A stretch of DNA of 64,000 bases from Stutzerimonas stutzeri (GCF_009789555.1 NZ_CP046902.1:4480001-4544000), one strand, 5' to 3'. Shown: positions 44,527-54,153, counted from the stretch's first letter. The notes: a model not told the origin generated them from the letters alone. Numbers and translations are program-made.

Positions 44527-46371
44527 CTACGCCTGGGTCAACTGCTTGTATAGCTGTGGCAGACGGAACGGAAGCTGTCGCGGGTCTTCGATCAAGGTGT
44601 AGCCGTTGGCGCCAAACATGTACGGCAGGTAGTCGCCCGCCTCCCGGTCGATGGTGATGCAGAACGGCAACACGCCCTGTCGCCGCGCTTCGAGCACGGC
44701 TTCACGGGTGTCTTCGACGCCGTAGCGACCTTCGTACAAATCGAGGTCGTTGGGCTTGCCGTCGGTGACCAGCAACAACAGTTTGCGCCGATGCTTAACG
44801 TTGCCGAGCAGTCCGGTGGCCTGACGAATCGCGGCGCCCATGCGGGTGTAGTAGCCCGGTTTGAGCGCCTGGATGCGGCCACGCGTGTCATTACCGTAAC
44901 GCTCGCCGAACGTTTTGAGTTCCTGCATGCGCACCTGATGCCGACGCAGCGACGAGAAGCCATACAGCGCGAAATCGTCACCCACCGCCGACAAGGCCTC
45001 GCCGAACAGCAGCAGGCTGTCGCAAATGACGTCGATGACTTTGTGCTCGTCGTCCAGGTGCGCATCGGTCGACATCGAAAGATCGGCCAGCAGCAGGCAG
45101 CCCAGGTCGCGACGAGTCTGTCGCTGCTCCATGAACAAGCCGCGCTCGGCGCATTGGCCATGCTGCCGCTCGACGTAGAAATCGAGCCATGCCTGCATGT
45201 CCAGCTCCGCGCCCTGCGGCTGTCCGCGCAGCCATTGTCGGTCGTTGCGCAGGTGTTCGAACTGACGCCGCAGCTTGCGTGCCAGCGGGGCTAACCGCAG
45301 CGGCAGGCCCATCGGCTCGCAGCCGCGCGGCATCATCATCTGCAAGCTGACAAAATCGGCTTGCATACGCTGCTTGCGGTAATCCCACTCCGGCAGCTTT
45401 ATGCCGTCGCCGAGCGGAATATCGTCGACGTCCGAGGGTGGCAGGTCGAGGTGGAGCTTGAGGCCGCCGCCCTTCTGCATGCGCTGACGCGACATGGCGA
45501 TTTCATCGAGGTCTTCGGCGACGCGCGAGGCGTCCTCGTTCTCGCTGTCATCGCCCTGGCGATCCAGTTCGACGTGCTCGGACCAGCTGAACAGGTTTTC
45601 CAGACGGAACAGCATCAGGCCGCCCTTTTTGGTGCTGTCCTCGACGCGCCTGGCGCGCTTGCGCATGCCGTTGTGCTCGGCAGGTGGCGCCTGCAGGCGG
45701 TTGTCTTGGTCCTCTTCGGTCAGCTCGGTTGCCTGCGGTGCGCCGAGACGTTCGCCCGGATACAACCACATGGGCAGCGGCCAGGGCGCTACTTCGCTGC
45801 GCGGAAACTGCCAGACGCTGCCCGGTTCGCGCAGCGCCTGGCAGATGGCCCGCTCCAGCGCCCCCTCGGCGCTCGGCAGCGTAGCCGGGTCCGGTCGTAG
45901 TTGCAGATGCGCGTCGACCAGCCGTGCGTAACGTGGCCGCATGGCGGGAAAGCGCTGCAGGATGGCCTGGGTCCAGCGCTGGTTGTCCCGCGCCCAGTGG
46001 CGCATCTCGCCCGCTTGCGCCGCGAGCAGCGCCAGCCAGCGATAGAGGTCCTGATTGAGCGAAACTTCGGGATAGACCGCGAGCCGCTGCGGCAGACGCA
46101 GGGTGCTCGCGTCGCACCAGGCGACTGGCAACTGCTTGCAGGTGCCAGCGACCTGTTGCAGCAGGTTGCGCCGCAGCATCAGATCACGCGCATTGGCGGC
46201 CTCGACACCGATGCCGCTGGCACCGCCCATGGCCCGGAACAGCACCGACAACGACCGCTGCATGCTCTGTAGATCGACGCTCGCCTCGGGGAAATCGGGA
46301 CTGGCGCGACGCGTGATGAAACGGTGCCAGATGCTGCCGACCCACTCTTCCACTTCGACGGTAAAGGCCAT
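44527..46371 (-). CDS. norD: NorD, VWA-domain NO reductase activation protein
   Basis: 614 residues from the ATG at 46369-46371. The C-terminal von Willebrand factor A domain carries an intact MIDAS (DLSMSTDAH near 442, with later LLVTDGKPND). NorD works with the AAA+ ATPase NirQ/NorQ to insert the non-heme iron or otherwise mature cNOR. It lies about 80 bases downstream of norB on the same strand, so norC-norB-norD is probably one operon. It converges with dnrP over a 145-base gap with no further features. Confidence 0.9.
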   Translation of the reverse strand: MAFTVEVEEWVGSIWHRFITRRASPDFPEASVDLQSMQRSLSVLFRAMGGASGIGVEAANARDLMLRRNLLQQVAGTCKQLPVAWCDASTLRLPQRLAVYPEVSLNQDLYRWLALLAAQAGEMRHWARDNQRWTQAILQRFPAMRPRYARLVDAHLQLRPDPATLPSAEGALERAICQALREPGSVWQFPRSEVAPWPLPMWLYPGERLGAPQATELTEEDQDNRLQAPPAEHNGMRKRARRVEDSTKKGGLMLFRLENLFSWSEHVELDRQGDDSENEDASRVAEDLDEIAMSRQRMQKGGGLKLHLDLPPSDVDDIPLGDGIKLPEWDYRKQRMQADFVSLQMMMPRGCEPMGLPLRLAPLARKLRRQFEHLRNDRQWLRGQPQGAELDMQAWLDFYVERQHGQCAERGLFMEQRQTRRDLGCLLLADLSMSTDAHLDDEHKVIDVICDSLLLFGEALSAVGDDFALYGFSSLRRHQVRMQELKTFGERYGNDTRGRIQALKPGYYTRMGAAIRQATGLLGNVKHRRKLLLLVTDGKPNDLDLYEGRYGVEDTREAVLEARRQGVLPFCITIDREAGDYLPYMFGANGYTLIEDPRQLPFRLPQLYKQLTQA

Positions 46372-46451
46372 AGCAATCACTCCGTGGCGCAGTGCGTAAA
46401 CGATAACGGCCCGCACGCGTCAGCCGGGCCGTTTGCAGGTCGCGATGGCAC

Positions 46452-47879
46452 TCAGGCCGCAGCGGCGGTGGCAGGCACATCCATCGGCACCCGGCCACGC
46501 TGCCTGAAGCTGTACAGATAGCAGACCAGGCCGATCAGGAAGAACACTCCGGCAATCAGCCGCAGCCAGAAGAAGACGGCCAACTGATCCGCGGTATTCA
46601 TGAACGACATGGCCGCACCGTCTGCCGGGATGCGTTGCAACCAGACCTGAACCACCCCGGCGCCAGTGAGGAACAGGGTGATCGCGACCATCGACAGGGT
46701 CATCAGCCAGAAGCCCCAGATCTCGATGCGCTGAGCCCGAGCATCCGGCGCTTCACCCAGGCCCCGCAGGCGTGGCATGGCGTAGCTGATCAGGGTCATC
46801 ACGATCATGGCGTAGGCGCCGTAGAACGCCAGGTGACCATGCGCGGCAGTCAGTTGCGAGCCGTGGGTGTAGTAGTTCACCGGCGCCAGGGTGTGCAGGA
46901 AGCCCCACACGCCGGCCCCCAGGAACGCGGTCACGGTGGTACCGATGGCCCACAGCGATGCGGCCTTGTTCGGATGCTGCCGACGGCGACGGTTCACCAT
47001 GTTCAGCGAGAACAGCACCATGGCGAAGAACGGCAGCGGTTCGAGGGCCGAGAAAATCGAGCCCAGCCACAACCAGACCTCGGGAGCACCAATCCAGAAA
47101 AAGTGGTGACCGGTACCGATGATGCCGGTGATCAGCGCCATGGCGATGATCACGTACAACCATTTCTCGATCACCTCACGGTCGACGCCGGTGATCTTGA
47201 TCAGGACGAAGGCCAGCATCGAGCCCATGATCAGTTCCCACACACCTTCCACCCACAAGTGCACCACGAACCACCAGTAATACTTGTCGCGCGCCAGGTT
47301 CTCCGGGTTGTAGAACGAGAACAGGAAGAACACGGCCAAGCCGATCAGGCCGGTCATCATCACCATGCTGATAGCGGTCTTGCGGCCTTTGAGCAGCGTC
47401 ATGCCGATGTTGTAGAGGAAGCCCAGGGCGACCACCACGATACCGATCTTGGTAATCGTAGGCTGTTCGAGGAACTCCCGGCCCATGGTCGGCAGCAGGT
47501 CGTTGCCGGTCATCGCGGCCAGCCCGGCGTAAGGGATGAACAGGTAGCCGAGGATGGTCAGCACGCCCGCGGCGGCGAACACCCAGAACAGGACGATGGC
47601 GAGCTTGGGGCTGTGCAGTTCGCGGTCCGCTTCCTCGGGAATGAGGTAATAAGCCGCGCCCATGAAGCCGAACAGCAGCCAGACGATCAGCAGGTTGGTG
47701 TGGACCATTCGCGCCACGTTGAATGGCAGCAACGGGAACAGGAAATCACCGATGACATACTGCAGGCCCATGATCAGGCCGAACAGGATCTGCCCGACGA
47801 ACAGCATCAGCGCAAACACGAAGTAGGGTTTTGCGACAGCCTGCGATTGGAATTTGAGATGCGGATTCAGAATGCTCAT
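46452..47879 (-). CDS. norB: Nitric oxide reductase large subunit NorB
   Basis: 475 residues with 12 membrane helices, the length of P. stutzeri NorB. Histidine ligands for heme b, heme b3 and FeB are visible: RMVHTNLLIVWL near 60, WWFVVHLWVEGVWEL near 205 (HLWVEGV), TGHHFFWIG near 255, and AAHGHLAFYGAYAM near 335-350. It reduces 2 NO to N2O with electrons from NorC. It follows norC by 3 bases. Confidence 0.97.
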   Translation of the reverse strand: MSILNPHLKFQSQAVAKPYFVFALMLFVGQILFGLIMGLQYVIGDFLFPLLPFNVARMVHTNLLIVWLLFGFMGAAYYLIPEEADRELHSPKLAIVLFWVFAAAGVLTILGYLFIPYAGLAAMTGNDLLPTMGREFLEQPTITKIGIVVVALGFLYNIGMTLLKGRKTAISMVMMTGLIGLAVFFLFSFYNPENLARDKYYWWFVVHLWVEGVWELIMGSMLAFVLIKITGVDREVIEKWLYVIIAMALITGIIGTGHHFFWIGAPEVWLWLGSIFSALEPLPFFAMVLFSLNMVNRRRRQHPNKAASLWAIGTTVTAFLGAGVWGFLHTLAPVNYYTHGSQLTAAHGHLAFYGAYAMIVMTLISYAMPRLRGLGEAPDARAQRIEIWGFWLMTLSMVAITLFLTGAGVVQVWLQRIPADGAAMSFMNTADQLAVFFWLRLIAGVFFLIGLVCYLYSFRQRGRVPMDVPATAAAA

Positions 47880-47882
47880 CGC

Positions 47883-48323
47883 TCAGCCCTCCTTGTTTGG
47901 CGGCCAGTTGTTGGTGTCGATCTTCGAGGTCCACTTGAGGAACTGCGCAAGATCGTCGACTTGCTGCTCGCTCAGGTTGAATTGCGGCATCGCGCGGCGG
48001 CCTGGAACGCCGAGCGGCTGTGCTTTCATCCATGCCTGCAGGAAGGGCTTGAAGGCTGCATCCTCGCCACGGCGAAGGAAGACGTTGCCCAGTTCCGGCG
48101 CGAAGTAGGCGCCCTCCCCGAGCAGGCTGTGGCAGCCGATGCAGTTGTTGTTTTCCCAGACCGCTTTGCCTCGCACCACCGATTCGGTCAGTTCCGATTC
48201 GTTGGATCGTTCTGGAAAGGTCTGTTCTGTGTGGTAGGTCAGGCCCAGGAATACCAGGAAGAAGAAAACGCTTCCCCCGAAGTAAATGTTCCTGGCCATC
48301 CCCTTGGTAAAGGTGTCGGACAT
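47883..48323 (-). CDS. norC: Nitric oxide reductase cytochrome c subunit NorC
   Basis: 146 residues from the ATG at 48321-48323, preceded by GGAGGCGAC. One N-terminal membrane anchor (about 12-32, IYFGGSVFFFLVFLGLTY) is followed by a periplasmic cytochrome c domain with CIGCH near 61 and a distal Met (AMPQFNLS). It accepts electrons from cytochrome c or azurin and passes them to NorB. A perfect DNR box lies upstream. Confidence 0.97.
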   Translation of the reverse strand: MSDTFTKGMARNIYFGGSVFFFLVFLGLTYHTEQTFPERSNESELTESVVRGKAVWENNNCIGCHSLLGEGAYFAPELGNVFLRRGEDAAFKPFLQAWMKAQPLGVPGRRAMPQFNLSEQQVDDLAQFLKWTSKIDTNNWPPNKEG

Positions 48324-48381
48324 GGTCGCCTCCTCATGGCGTTGGCGTGGCCAGTTTAAGAAGGCAGCTATCGAAACCTGC

Positions 48382-48395
48382 TTGATAGCAATCAA
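48382..48395. promoter_or_regulatory. DNR box upstream of norCB
   Basis: TTGAT-AGCA-ATCAA, a perfect match to the FNR-family consensus TTGAT-N4-ATCAA, about 60-70 bases before the norC start. Confidence 0.8.
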
Positions 48396-48543
48396 GAAAA
48401 ACCTGAACGAAACACTCGGTCTTTAGCGGGATCGATCGGGAGCTGTTCGGTCTCGGGCGGGCGCCCGGGAATGGCAGGGCGCTGCGTGTCGCCGGTGCCG
48501 GCTTGCCTGCGCCAGAAGGGCTAGGGACCGCGCGGTCCAGCGG

Positions 48544-48795
48544 TTACCCCAGCAGCGCCAGCAGGATGCCGCTGGCCATCGCCAACGGCCAGCCGAGCAG
48601 CAGCAGGCGCCACGCCGGCGGCGCATGGCGCAGCTCCATGAATCCATCGGAGATCAACCACGCCTTGACCAGCGCAACCGCCAATACCCCAGCGGCGATC
48701 CGCAACGTCGAGCCGGCGCTGCCCAGCACCACGGTTAGGGTGCTCAGCGCGGCCAGCCCGAGCCAGCAGAGAATCAGCACATTCGAAGCGGACAT
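48544..48795 (-). CDS. norF: NorF/NirP-like small membrane protein (cytochrome oxidase subunit IV-like)
   Basis: 83 residues from the ATG at 48793-48795. Three hydrophobic helices and the motif LVKAWLISDGFMELRHAP near 42-59 recall the subunit IV-like NorF (NirP in P. stutzeri). It lies 11 bases below norE and probably supports NO reductase assembly or activity together with NorE. Confidence 0.85.
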   Translation of the reverse strand: MSASNVLILCWLGLAALSTLTVVLGSAGSTLRIAAGVLAVALVKAWLISDGFMELRHAPPAWRLLLLGWPLAMASGILLALLG

Positions 48796-48806
48796 CCCGG
48801 ACCTCG

Positions 48807-49394
48807 TCAATCGATTACGTAGACCAGCGGGAACAACAGCACCCAGACCATATCGACCATGTGCCAGTAGAGGACCCCGGACTCGAGGCCGGCGCAGTCG
48901 CCCGCGCGATAGGCGCAACGCCGGCAGCGCTCGGCCATCCAGCCCAGGATGACCATGCCTAGCAGAACGTGAAGGAAATGAAAGCCGGTGAGAATCCAGT
49001 ACAGCGTATAAAAGGTGTTGTACTCGAGCCCCAGCCCCCGTTCGGCAAGGTGGCTGTACTCATTCAGTTTGAGCACCACGTAGACGCATGATGTCACCAG
49101 CGCGGCCAACAACAGGGCGGCCCCGCGTCGTGGTTGCGCGTTGCGCACCTGCTCCACCGCCAGGGCGGCGAGCAACCCGGAGGTCAGCAGGCTCAGGGTC
49201 AACGCCAGGCCAATGGAGCGGTCCAGTGCCGCGCGGCTTTCGCGAAACGACTCGGGTTCGAGCCTCTGGGTGACGGCGAACGCCAGGATCAGGAGCGCGA
49301 AGACAGTCAGCTCGGCCAGGATGAAGAACCACATCGCCAGGTCGCCCGGCAAACGCCGGCCCGCCGGCTCCAGGCGCTCATGCGAAGTGGACAT
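48807..49394 (-). CDS. norE: NorE/NirO, cytochrome c oxidase subunit III-like protein
   Basis: 195 residues with five membrane helices and the COX3 pattern (PGDLAMWFFILAELTVFALL near 15-34, FHFLHVLLGMVILGW near 137, LYWHMVDMVWVLLFPLVYV at the end). In P. stutzeri the gene is called nirO. It overlaps the end of nirQ by 17 bases, consistent with a nirQ-norE-norF operon. It is an accessory for NO reduction. Confidence 0.9.
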   Translation of the reverse strand: MSTSHERLEPAGRRLPGDLAMWFFILAELTVFALLILAFAVTQRLEPESFRESRAALDRSIGLALTLSLLTSGLLAALAVEQVRNAQPRRGAALLLAALVTSCVYVVLKLNEYSHLAERGLGLEYNTFYTLYWILTGFHFLHVLLGMVILGWMAERCRRCAYRAGDCAGLESGVLYWHMVDMVWVLLFPLVYVID

Positions 49395-50184
49395 CGACCA
49401 CGTCCATCAGGGCGGCGACGGTTTGCGGATCATCCGAAAGCGGCTCGGCGAGACACGCCATGCAGGCCTCGCGTGGGTTCATGCCGGAGCCGATCATGCG
49501 CGCCGTGAAAATCAGCAATCGCGTCGAGGCGACTTCCTCCAGATCATGCTGCTCGAGGCGCCGCAGCGCCTGCCCGAGCTTGACCACCTGCGCCGCCAGT
49601 GCGGCATCCACCCGAGCCTCGTTGACAACGATACGCTGCTCCTCAGCCGCTGACGGATAGTCGAAACGCATGGCGACGAAGCGCTGCCGCGTGCTGGGCT
49701 TCATGCCTTTGAGCAGGTTCTGGTATCCCGGGTTGTAGCTCACCACCAGCATGAATCCCGGCGGCGCCTTGAGCGATTCGCCGGTGCGCTCGATAAACAG
49801 CTCGCGACGATCATCAGCCAGCGGATGCAGCACGACGGCGGTGTCCTGGCGCGCTTCCACCACCTCATCGAGATAACAGATGCCGCCTTCGCGAACCGCA
49901 CGGGTCAGCGGCCCGTCCTGCCACCAGGTGCCCTGCGCACCGATCAGGTGACGGCCAACCAGGTCCGCTGCACTGAGATCGTCGTGGCAGGCCACGGTAT
50001 ACAGCGGCAGGCCGAGCCGGTGCGCCATGTGCTGCACGAAGCGGGTCTTGCCACAGCCGGTCGGGCCCTTGATCAGCACCGGCATACCGTGGCGCCAGGC
50101 CTGCTCGAAAAGCGCGTGCTCGTTGGCTTGCGGTTGATAGAACGGTGCATCCGTCATGCCGGCAAGGGTCTCAGGCGCGTTCAT
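49378..50184 (-). CDS. nirQ: NirQ/NorQ, MoxR-type AAA+ ATPase
   Basis: 268 residues with Walker A (GPTGCGKTR near 40-48) and Walker B (ICYLDEVVEA near 105), plus the MoxR-family SYNPGYQN. With NorD it forms the chaperone pair needed for active NO and nitrite reductases. It is divergent from nirS, with two DNR-type boxes between. Confidence 0.95.
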   Translation of the reverse strand: MNAPETLAGMTDAPFYQPQANEHALFEQAWRHGMPVLIKGPTGCGKTRFVQHMAHRLGLPLYTVACHDDLSAADLVGRHLIGAQGTWWQDGPLTRAVREGGICYLDEVVEARQDTAVVLHPLADDRRELFIERTGESLKAPPGFMLVVSYNPGYQNLLKGMKPSTRQRFVAMRFDYPSAAEEQRIVVNEARVDAALAAQVVKLGQALRRLEQHDLEEVASTRLLIFTARMIGSGMNPREACMACLAEPLSDDPQTVAALMDVVDVHFA

Positions 50185-50272
50185 GGCAATACCTCACTGC
50201 GGCGGTTGGTTAAATATTGGCCAACAAACTAACCGTCACTTCGCGGCCCCTCAAGCCGTCCGCCAGCGAAGC

Positions 50273-50286
50273 TTGATTACGGTCAA
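50273..50286. promoter_or_regulatory. ANR/DNR box for nirQ
   Basis: TTGAT-TACG-GTCAA, about 90-100 bases from the nirQ start codon; one mismatch from the symmetrical consensus. Confidence 0.7.
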
Positions 50287-50418
50287 GCCCGCTCGAATCC
50301 AGGTCGTTCTGAAGCCGCCATAAGCGTTCCGCGCCCCCCTGCGCCCGCCTCGCCGGGCACCGCTTCGCTTCCCTTGGCGCATACCGCCCCGCGACACGGC
50401 GTCACGCCAAGGGGACTC

Positions 50419-50432
50419 TTGATTGCCATCAA
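50419..50432. promoter_or_regulatory. DNR box for nirS
   Basis: TTGAT-TGCC-ATCAA, a perfect consensus match about 115 bases before the nirS start codon, leaving room for promoter and leader. Confidence 0.8.
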
Positions 50433-50545
50433 GCGCGTTCGCCAAAGGCCTATCTAGGATGCGAATCGCATACAGCAAGACCCGGGAACTGCCACATCGC
50501 CGTCATCAGCAGGAACCGCACGAAGCGGTCAGAGGAGAAAAGAGT

Positions 50546-52255
50546 ATGAGCAAACCACTATTGGCGGGCTTCATCGCCGGCTTTTCGCTGCTCGGCCTGG
50601 CCGTTGCCCAGGCGGCCGTGAACCCGGAAAACGCCGATGCCGCGTACAAGGGCCAGGCCTCCGCGATCGACCCGGCGAGCGCCCAGGTCGTCCATACCCC
50701 TGGCGCACCGGACCTGAGCGCCGCAGAGTTCGAGCACGCCAAGGAGATCTACTTCCAGCGTTGCGCCGGCTGCCACGGCGTCCTGCGCAAAGGCGCAACC
50801 GGTAAGCCGTTGACCTCCGATATCACCCAGGAACGCGGGCAGGCCTACCTCGAGGCACTGATCACCTACGGTTCGCCCGCCGGCATGCCCAACTGGGGCA
50901 CCTCCAATGCGCTGACGCCGGAGCAGATCACCCTGATGGCCAAGTTCATCCAGCACACCCCGCCGACACCGCCTGAATGGGGGATGGCCGAGATGAAGGA
51001 TTCCTGGAAGGTGCTGGTCCCGCCACAGGATCGTCCCAGCAAGCAGATGAACGCGCTGGACTTGCCGAACCTGTTCTCCGTCACCCTGCGTGACGACGGC
51101 AAGATCGCGTTGATCGACGGCACCACCAAGAAAATCGTCAAGACCATCGACACCGGTTATGCGGTGCACATATCGCGCATGTCCGCCTCGGGTCGCTACC
51201 TGCTGGTGATCGGTCGCGACGCCAAGATCGATATGATCGATCTCTGGGGCAAGGAGCCGACCAAAGTCGCTGAAATCAAAGTCGGCATCGAAGCCCGGTC
51301 GGTGGAAACCTCGAAGTTCAAAGGCTACGAGGACAAGTACGTCATCGCCGGCGATTACTGGCCGCCGCAGTTCACCATCATGGACGGCGAGACGCTCGAG
51401 CCGCTGCAGATCGTCTCCACCCGGGGCATGACCGTCGATACCCAGCAATACCATCCCGAGCCGCGCGTGGCGGCGATCATCGCCTCCCACGAACACCCCG
51501 AGTTCATCGTCAACGTCAAGGAAACCGGCAAGGTCATGCTGGTCAACTATGAAGACATCGAGAACCTGACCACCACCGTCATCGGCACGGCGCCTTTTCT
51601 CCATGACGGTGGCTGGGACGTCAGCCATCGCTACTTCATGACGGCGGCGAACAACTCGAACAAAGTGGCGGTAATCGACTCCAAACAACGCAGGATGGCC
51701 GCGCTGGTGGACGTCGGCAAGACGCCCCATCCGGGCCGTGGCGCCAACTTCATCCATCCGACCTACGGCCCGGTGTGGGCAACCAGCCACCTGGGCGACG
51801 AAACCATCTCGCTGATCGGCACCGATCCGGACAAACATCCCGATAGCGCCTGGAAAGTGGTCGAGACCCTGAAAGGGCAAGGAGGTGGCTCGCTGTTCAT
51901 CAAGACCCACCCGAAATCCAGGCATCTGTACCTGGACACCACCTTCCATCCGGACGCAGCGATCAGCCAGTCGGTGGCCGTGTTCGATATACAAAACCTG
52001 GCCGGCGGCTACAAGGTACTGCCGATCGGTGAGTGGTCCGGCCTGGACGGTGGCGCCAAACGCGTCGTGCAGCCGGAGTACAACCAGGCCGGGGACGAGG
52101 TGTGGTTTTCGGTGTGGAACGGTCAGGATGAAGCGTCCGCGATCGTCGTGGTCGATGACAAAACGCTAAAGCTGAAAAAGGTGATCAAAGACAAAAGATT
52201 GATTACCCCAACCGGTAAATTTAACGTCTACAACACTCAGCACGACGTGTACTGA
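50546..52255 (+). CDS. nirS: Cytochrome cd1 nitrite reductase NirS
   Basis: 569 residues from the ATG at 50546, after AGAGGAGA. A signal peptide (1-23, ending AQA) leads to a cytochrome c domain with CAGCH near 72-76 and an eight-bladed heme d1 propeller. Typical d1-domain stretches include EARSVETSKFKGYEDKYVI, a His-containing QQYHPEPRVAAII and IASHEHPEFIVNVKET. It reduces nitrite to NO in the periplasm, taking electrons from cytochrome c-551. It is the first gene of nirSMCFDLGHJEN under a DNR box. Confidence 0.98.
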   Translation: MSKPLLAGFIAGFSLLGLAVAQAAVNPENADAAYKGQASAIDPASAQVVHTPGAPDLSAAEFEHAKEIYFQRCAGCHGVLRKGATGKPLTSDITQERGQAYLEALITYGSPAGMPNWGTSNALTPEQITLMAKFIQHTPPTPPEWGMAEMKDSWKVLVPPQDRPSKQMNALDLPNLFSVTLRDDGKIALIDGTTKKIVKTIDTGYAVHISRMSASGRYLLVIGRDAKIDMIDLWGKEPTKVAEIKVGIEARSVETSKFKGYEDKYVIAGDYWPPQFTIMDGETLEPLQIVSTRGMTVDTQQYHPEPRVAAIIASHEHPEFIVNVKETGKVMLVNYEDIENLTTTVIGTAPFLHDGGWDVSHRYFMTAANNSNKVAVIDSKQRRMAALVDVGKTPHPGRGANFIHPTYGPVWATSHLGDETISLIGTDPDKHPDSAWKVVETLKGQGGGSLFIKTHPKSRHLYLDTTFHPDAAISQSVAVFDIQNLAGGYKVLPIGEWSGLDGGAKRVVQPEYNQAGDEVWFSVWNGQDEASAIVVVDDKTLKLKKVIKDKRLITPTGKFNVYNTQHDVY

Positions 52256-52308
52256 GTGCCCTATCGGGGGAGCGCAGACTCCTCCACTTAGCCTTGAGGA
52301 AGTAACTC

Positions 52309-52623
52309 ATGAAGAAAGTTCTGATCCCTCTGCTCGCCCTTGGCGGCGCGATGGTCCTGCAGCCCGCCGTGGCACAGGATGGTGAAACGCTGTTCAAGAG
52401 CAAGCCCTGCGCGGCCTGCCATAGCATCGACGCCAAGCTGGTTGGCCCGGCATTCAAGGAAGTCGCCGCCAAGTACGCCGATCAGGACGGCGCCGCCGAG
52501 CTGCTGGCCGGCCATATCAAGAACGGCAGCCAGGGCGTCTGGGGGCCGATCCCGATGCCACCAAACCCGGTCACCGAGGAAGAAGCCAAGATCCTCGCCG
52601 AGTGGGTTCTGAGCCAGAAATAA
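52309..52623 (+). CDS. nirM: Cytochrome c-551 NirM
   Basis: 104 residues with a signal peptide (1-22, ending AVAQ) and a small class I cytochrome c having CAACH near 34 and the distal Met in PIPMPPNPVTEEEA. It is the electron donor to NirS. It lies directly after nirS; the nirT and nirB genes found at this spot in some P. stutzeri strains are absent. Confidence 0.96.
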   Translation: MKKVLIPLLALGGAMVLQPAVAQDGETLFKSKPCAACHSIDAKLVGPAFKEVAAKYADQDGAAELLAGHIKNGSQGVWGPIPMPPNPVTEEEAKILAEWVLSQK

Positions 52624-52639
52624 CAACCAGGAGGACATC

Positions 52640-52981
52640 GTGATCCAGTCCCGACAGGCAGTATTCGGTTTGGGGCTCGCCCTGGTGTCCCTCCTCCCCG
52701 GTTTCTCAGCCCTGGCCGACGTCCCTACAGCCGAACGCCAGGCTCAACTCGAACATCTGCTGGCGCAGGATTGCGGCTCCTGCCACGGCCTGCGCATGAC
52801 CGGCGGCCTCGGCCCCGCGCTGACACAGGACGCCCTCGCCAACAAACCCCGTGACAACCTGATTGCCACCGTGACCCACGGCAGGCCCGGCACCGCCATG
52901 CCTGGCTGGAATGCCCTGCTCGACGAACAGGACGTCGCCTGGCTCGTCGATCTACTCCTGGAAGGATATCCAAAACCATGA
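52640..52981 (+). CDS. nirC: Cytochrome c55x NirC
   Basis: 113 residues from a GTG at 52640, after GGAGGAC. A signal peptide (1-27) and one heme c site (CGSCHGLRMTGGLGPALT near 46-63). NirC can pass electrons to NirS and also takes part in heme d1 maturation. It overlaps the nirF start (ATGA). Confidence 0.94.
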   Translation: MIQSRQAVFGLGLALVSLLPGFSALADVPTAERQAQLEHLLAQDCGSCHGLRMTGGLGPALTQDALANKPRDNLIATVTHGRPGTAMPGWNALLDEQDVAWLVDLLLEGYPKP

Positions 52982-54153
52982 TTCGTCCTCTGCTGATACT
53001 CGCCGCAGCCAGCATTCTCGCTGCCTGCGCGCAGCAACCACTGCGCGGCACGGGTGATCTGGGCGTGGTGGTCGAGCGCACCAGCGGCAGTCTGCAGATC
53101 ATCGAGAGCAGCACAATGACGCGCCTGGGGCGTGTCGATGGGCTAGGCGATCTGTCTCATGCCTCGGTGGTGTTCTCCCGCGATCAGCGTTACGCCTACG
53201 TGTTCGGTCGCGACGGCGGGCTGAGCAAGATCGACCTGCTCGAACAGCGCATCGATCGGCGCGTGATCCAGGCCGGCAACAGCATCGGCGGCGCGATCAG
53301 CCAGGACGGCAGCCTGATCGCCGTTGGCAACTACGAGCCGGGCGGGGTCAAGGTCTTCGATGCTCGCACGCTCGAGCCAGTCGCCGATATTCCCGCCACC
53401 GCGCTGCCCGACGGCAGCCGCAACTCGCGCGTCGTGGGCGTCATCGACGCACCGGGGCAGCGGTTCATCTACAGCCTGTTCGACACCAACGAAACCTGGC
53501 TGCTGGACTTCAGCGCAAGCCGTACGCCCAAGGTCACCCGCTTCGAAAATATCGGCAAGCAACCCTACGACGCGCTGCTGACGCCCGATGGCCGCTATTA
53601 CGTAGCCGGCCTGTTCGGCGAGGATGGCATGGCCAAGATAGACCTCTGGCACACGCGGCGCGGGGTCGAGCGCATTCTCGACGGCTATGGCAGGGGTCAG
53701 CAGAAGCTGCCTGTATACAAGATGCCGCATCTCGAAGGCTGGGCCGTCGCGGGCAACCAGACCTTCGTCCCGGCCGTGGGCCAGCACCGGGTGTTGGTGA
53801 TGGATTCGCAGAGCTGGAAGCAGACCGATGCCATCGATGTCGCCGGCCAGCCTGTGTTCGTCATGGCGCGCCCGGATGCGCGGCAGGTCTGGGTCAACTT
53901 CGCTCACCCCGACAACGGTAAGGTGCAGGTGATCGACAGCGAGACGCATGAAATCATCGCCGAGCTGAAGCCCGGCCCCGCCGTGCTGCACATGGAGTTC
54001 ACCGCTCGCGGCGATCAGCTCTGGCTTTCGGTGCGCGACGGGAATGAAATCCAGGTCTGGGACCCGTACAGCCTCCAACTGCTCAAGCGCCTGCCAGCCG
54101 AAAGCCCCAGCGGGATATTCTTCAGCAGCCGCGCGCACGAGACGGGGCTTTGA
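52978..54153 (+). CDS. nirF: NirF, heme d1 biosynthesis protein
   Basis: 391 residues. The N-terminus ends in a lipobox-like LAACAQQP near 17-24, so it is likely a periplasmic lipoprotein. The rest is a NirS d1-like beta-propeller without a heme c domain (GDLGVVVERTSGSLQIIES, FSRDQRYAYVFGRDGGLSKID). It acts late in heme d1 synthesis, before NirN. It overlaps nirC. Confidence 0.94.
   Translation: MIRPLLILAAASILAACAQQPLRGTGDLGVVVERTSGSLQIIESSTMTRLGRVDGLGDLSHASVVFSRDQRYAYVFGRDGGLSKIDLLEQRIDRRVIQAGNSIGGAISQDGSLIAVGNYEPGGVKVFDARTLEPVADIPATALPDGSRNSRVVGVIDAPGQRFIYSLFDTNETWLLDFSASRTPKVTRFENIGKQPYDALLTPDGRYYVAGLFGEDGMAKIDLWHTRRGVERILDGYGRGQQKLPVYKMPHLEGWAVAGNQTFVPAVGQHRVLVMDSQSWKQTDAIDVAGQPVFVMARPDARQVWVNFAHPDNGKVQVIDSETHEIIAELKPGPAVLHMEFTARGDQLWLSVRDGNEIQVWDPYSLQLLKRLPAESPSGIFFSSRAHETGL

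Larger units (their letters stand above)
50185..50545. other. nirQ-nirS divergent promoter region
   Basis: 361 bases without a gene. It holds two FNR-family boxes (50273-50286 and 50419-50432), one suited to each divergent promoter. I see no other element I can support. Confidence 0.6.

Noticed and set aside
46635..48359. A 574-residue plus-strand frame opposite norB and norC
   Set aside because: Composition is His/Gln/Asp-rich antisense noise, while norB and norC are unmistakable on the other strand.
50558..51994. A 478-residue minus-strand frame opposite nirS
   Set aside because: Antisense shadow of nirS with no recognisable protein.
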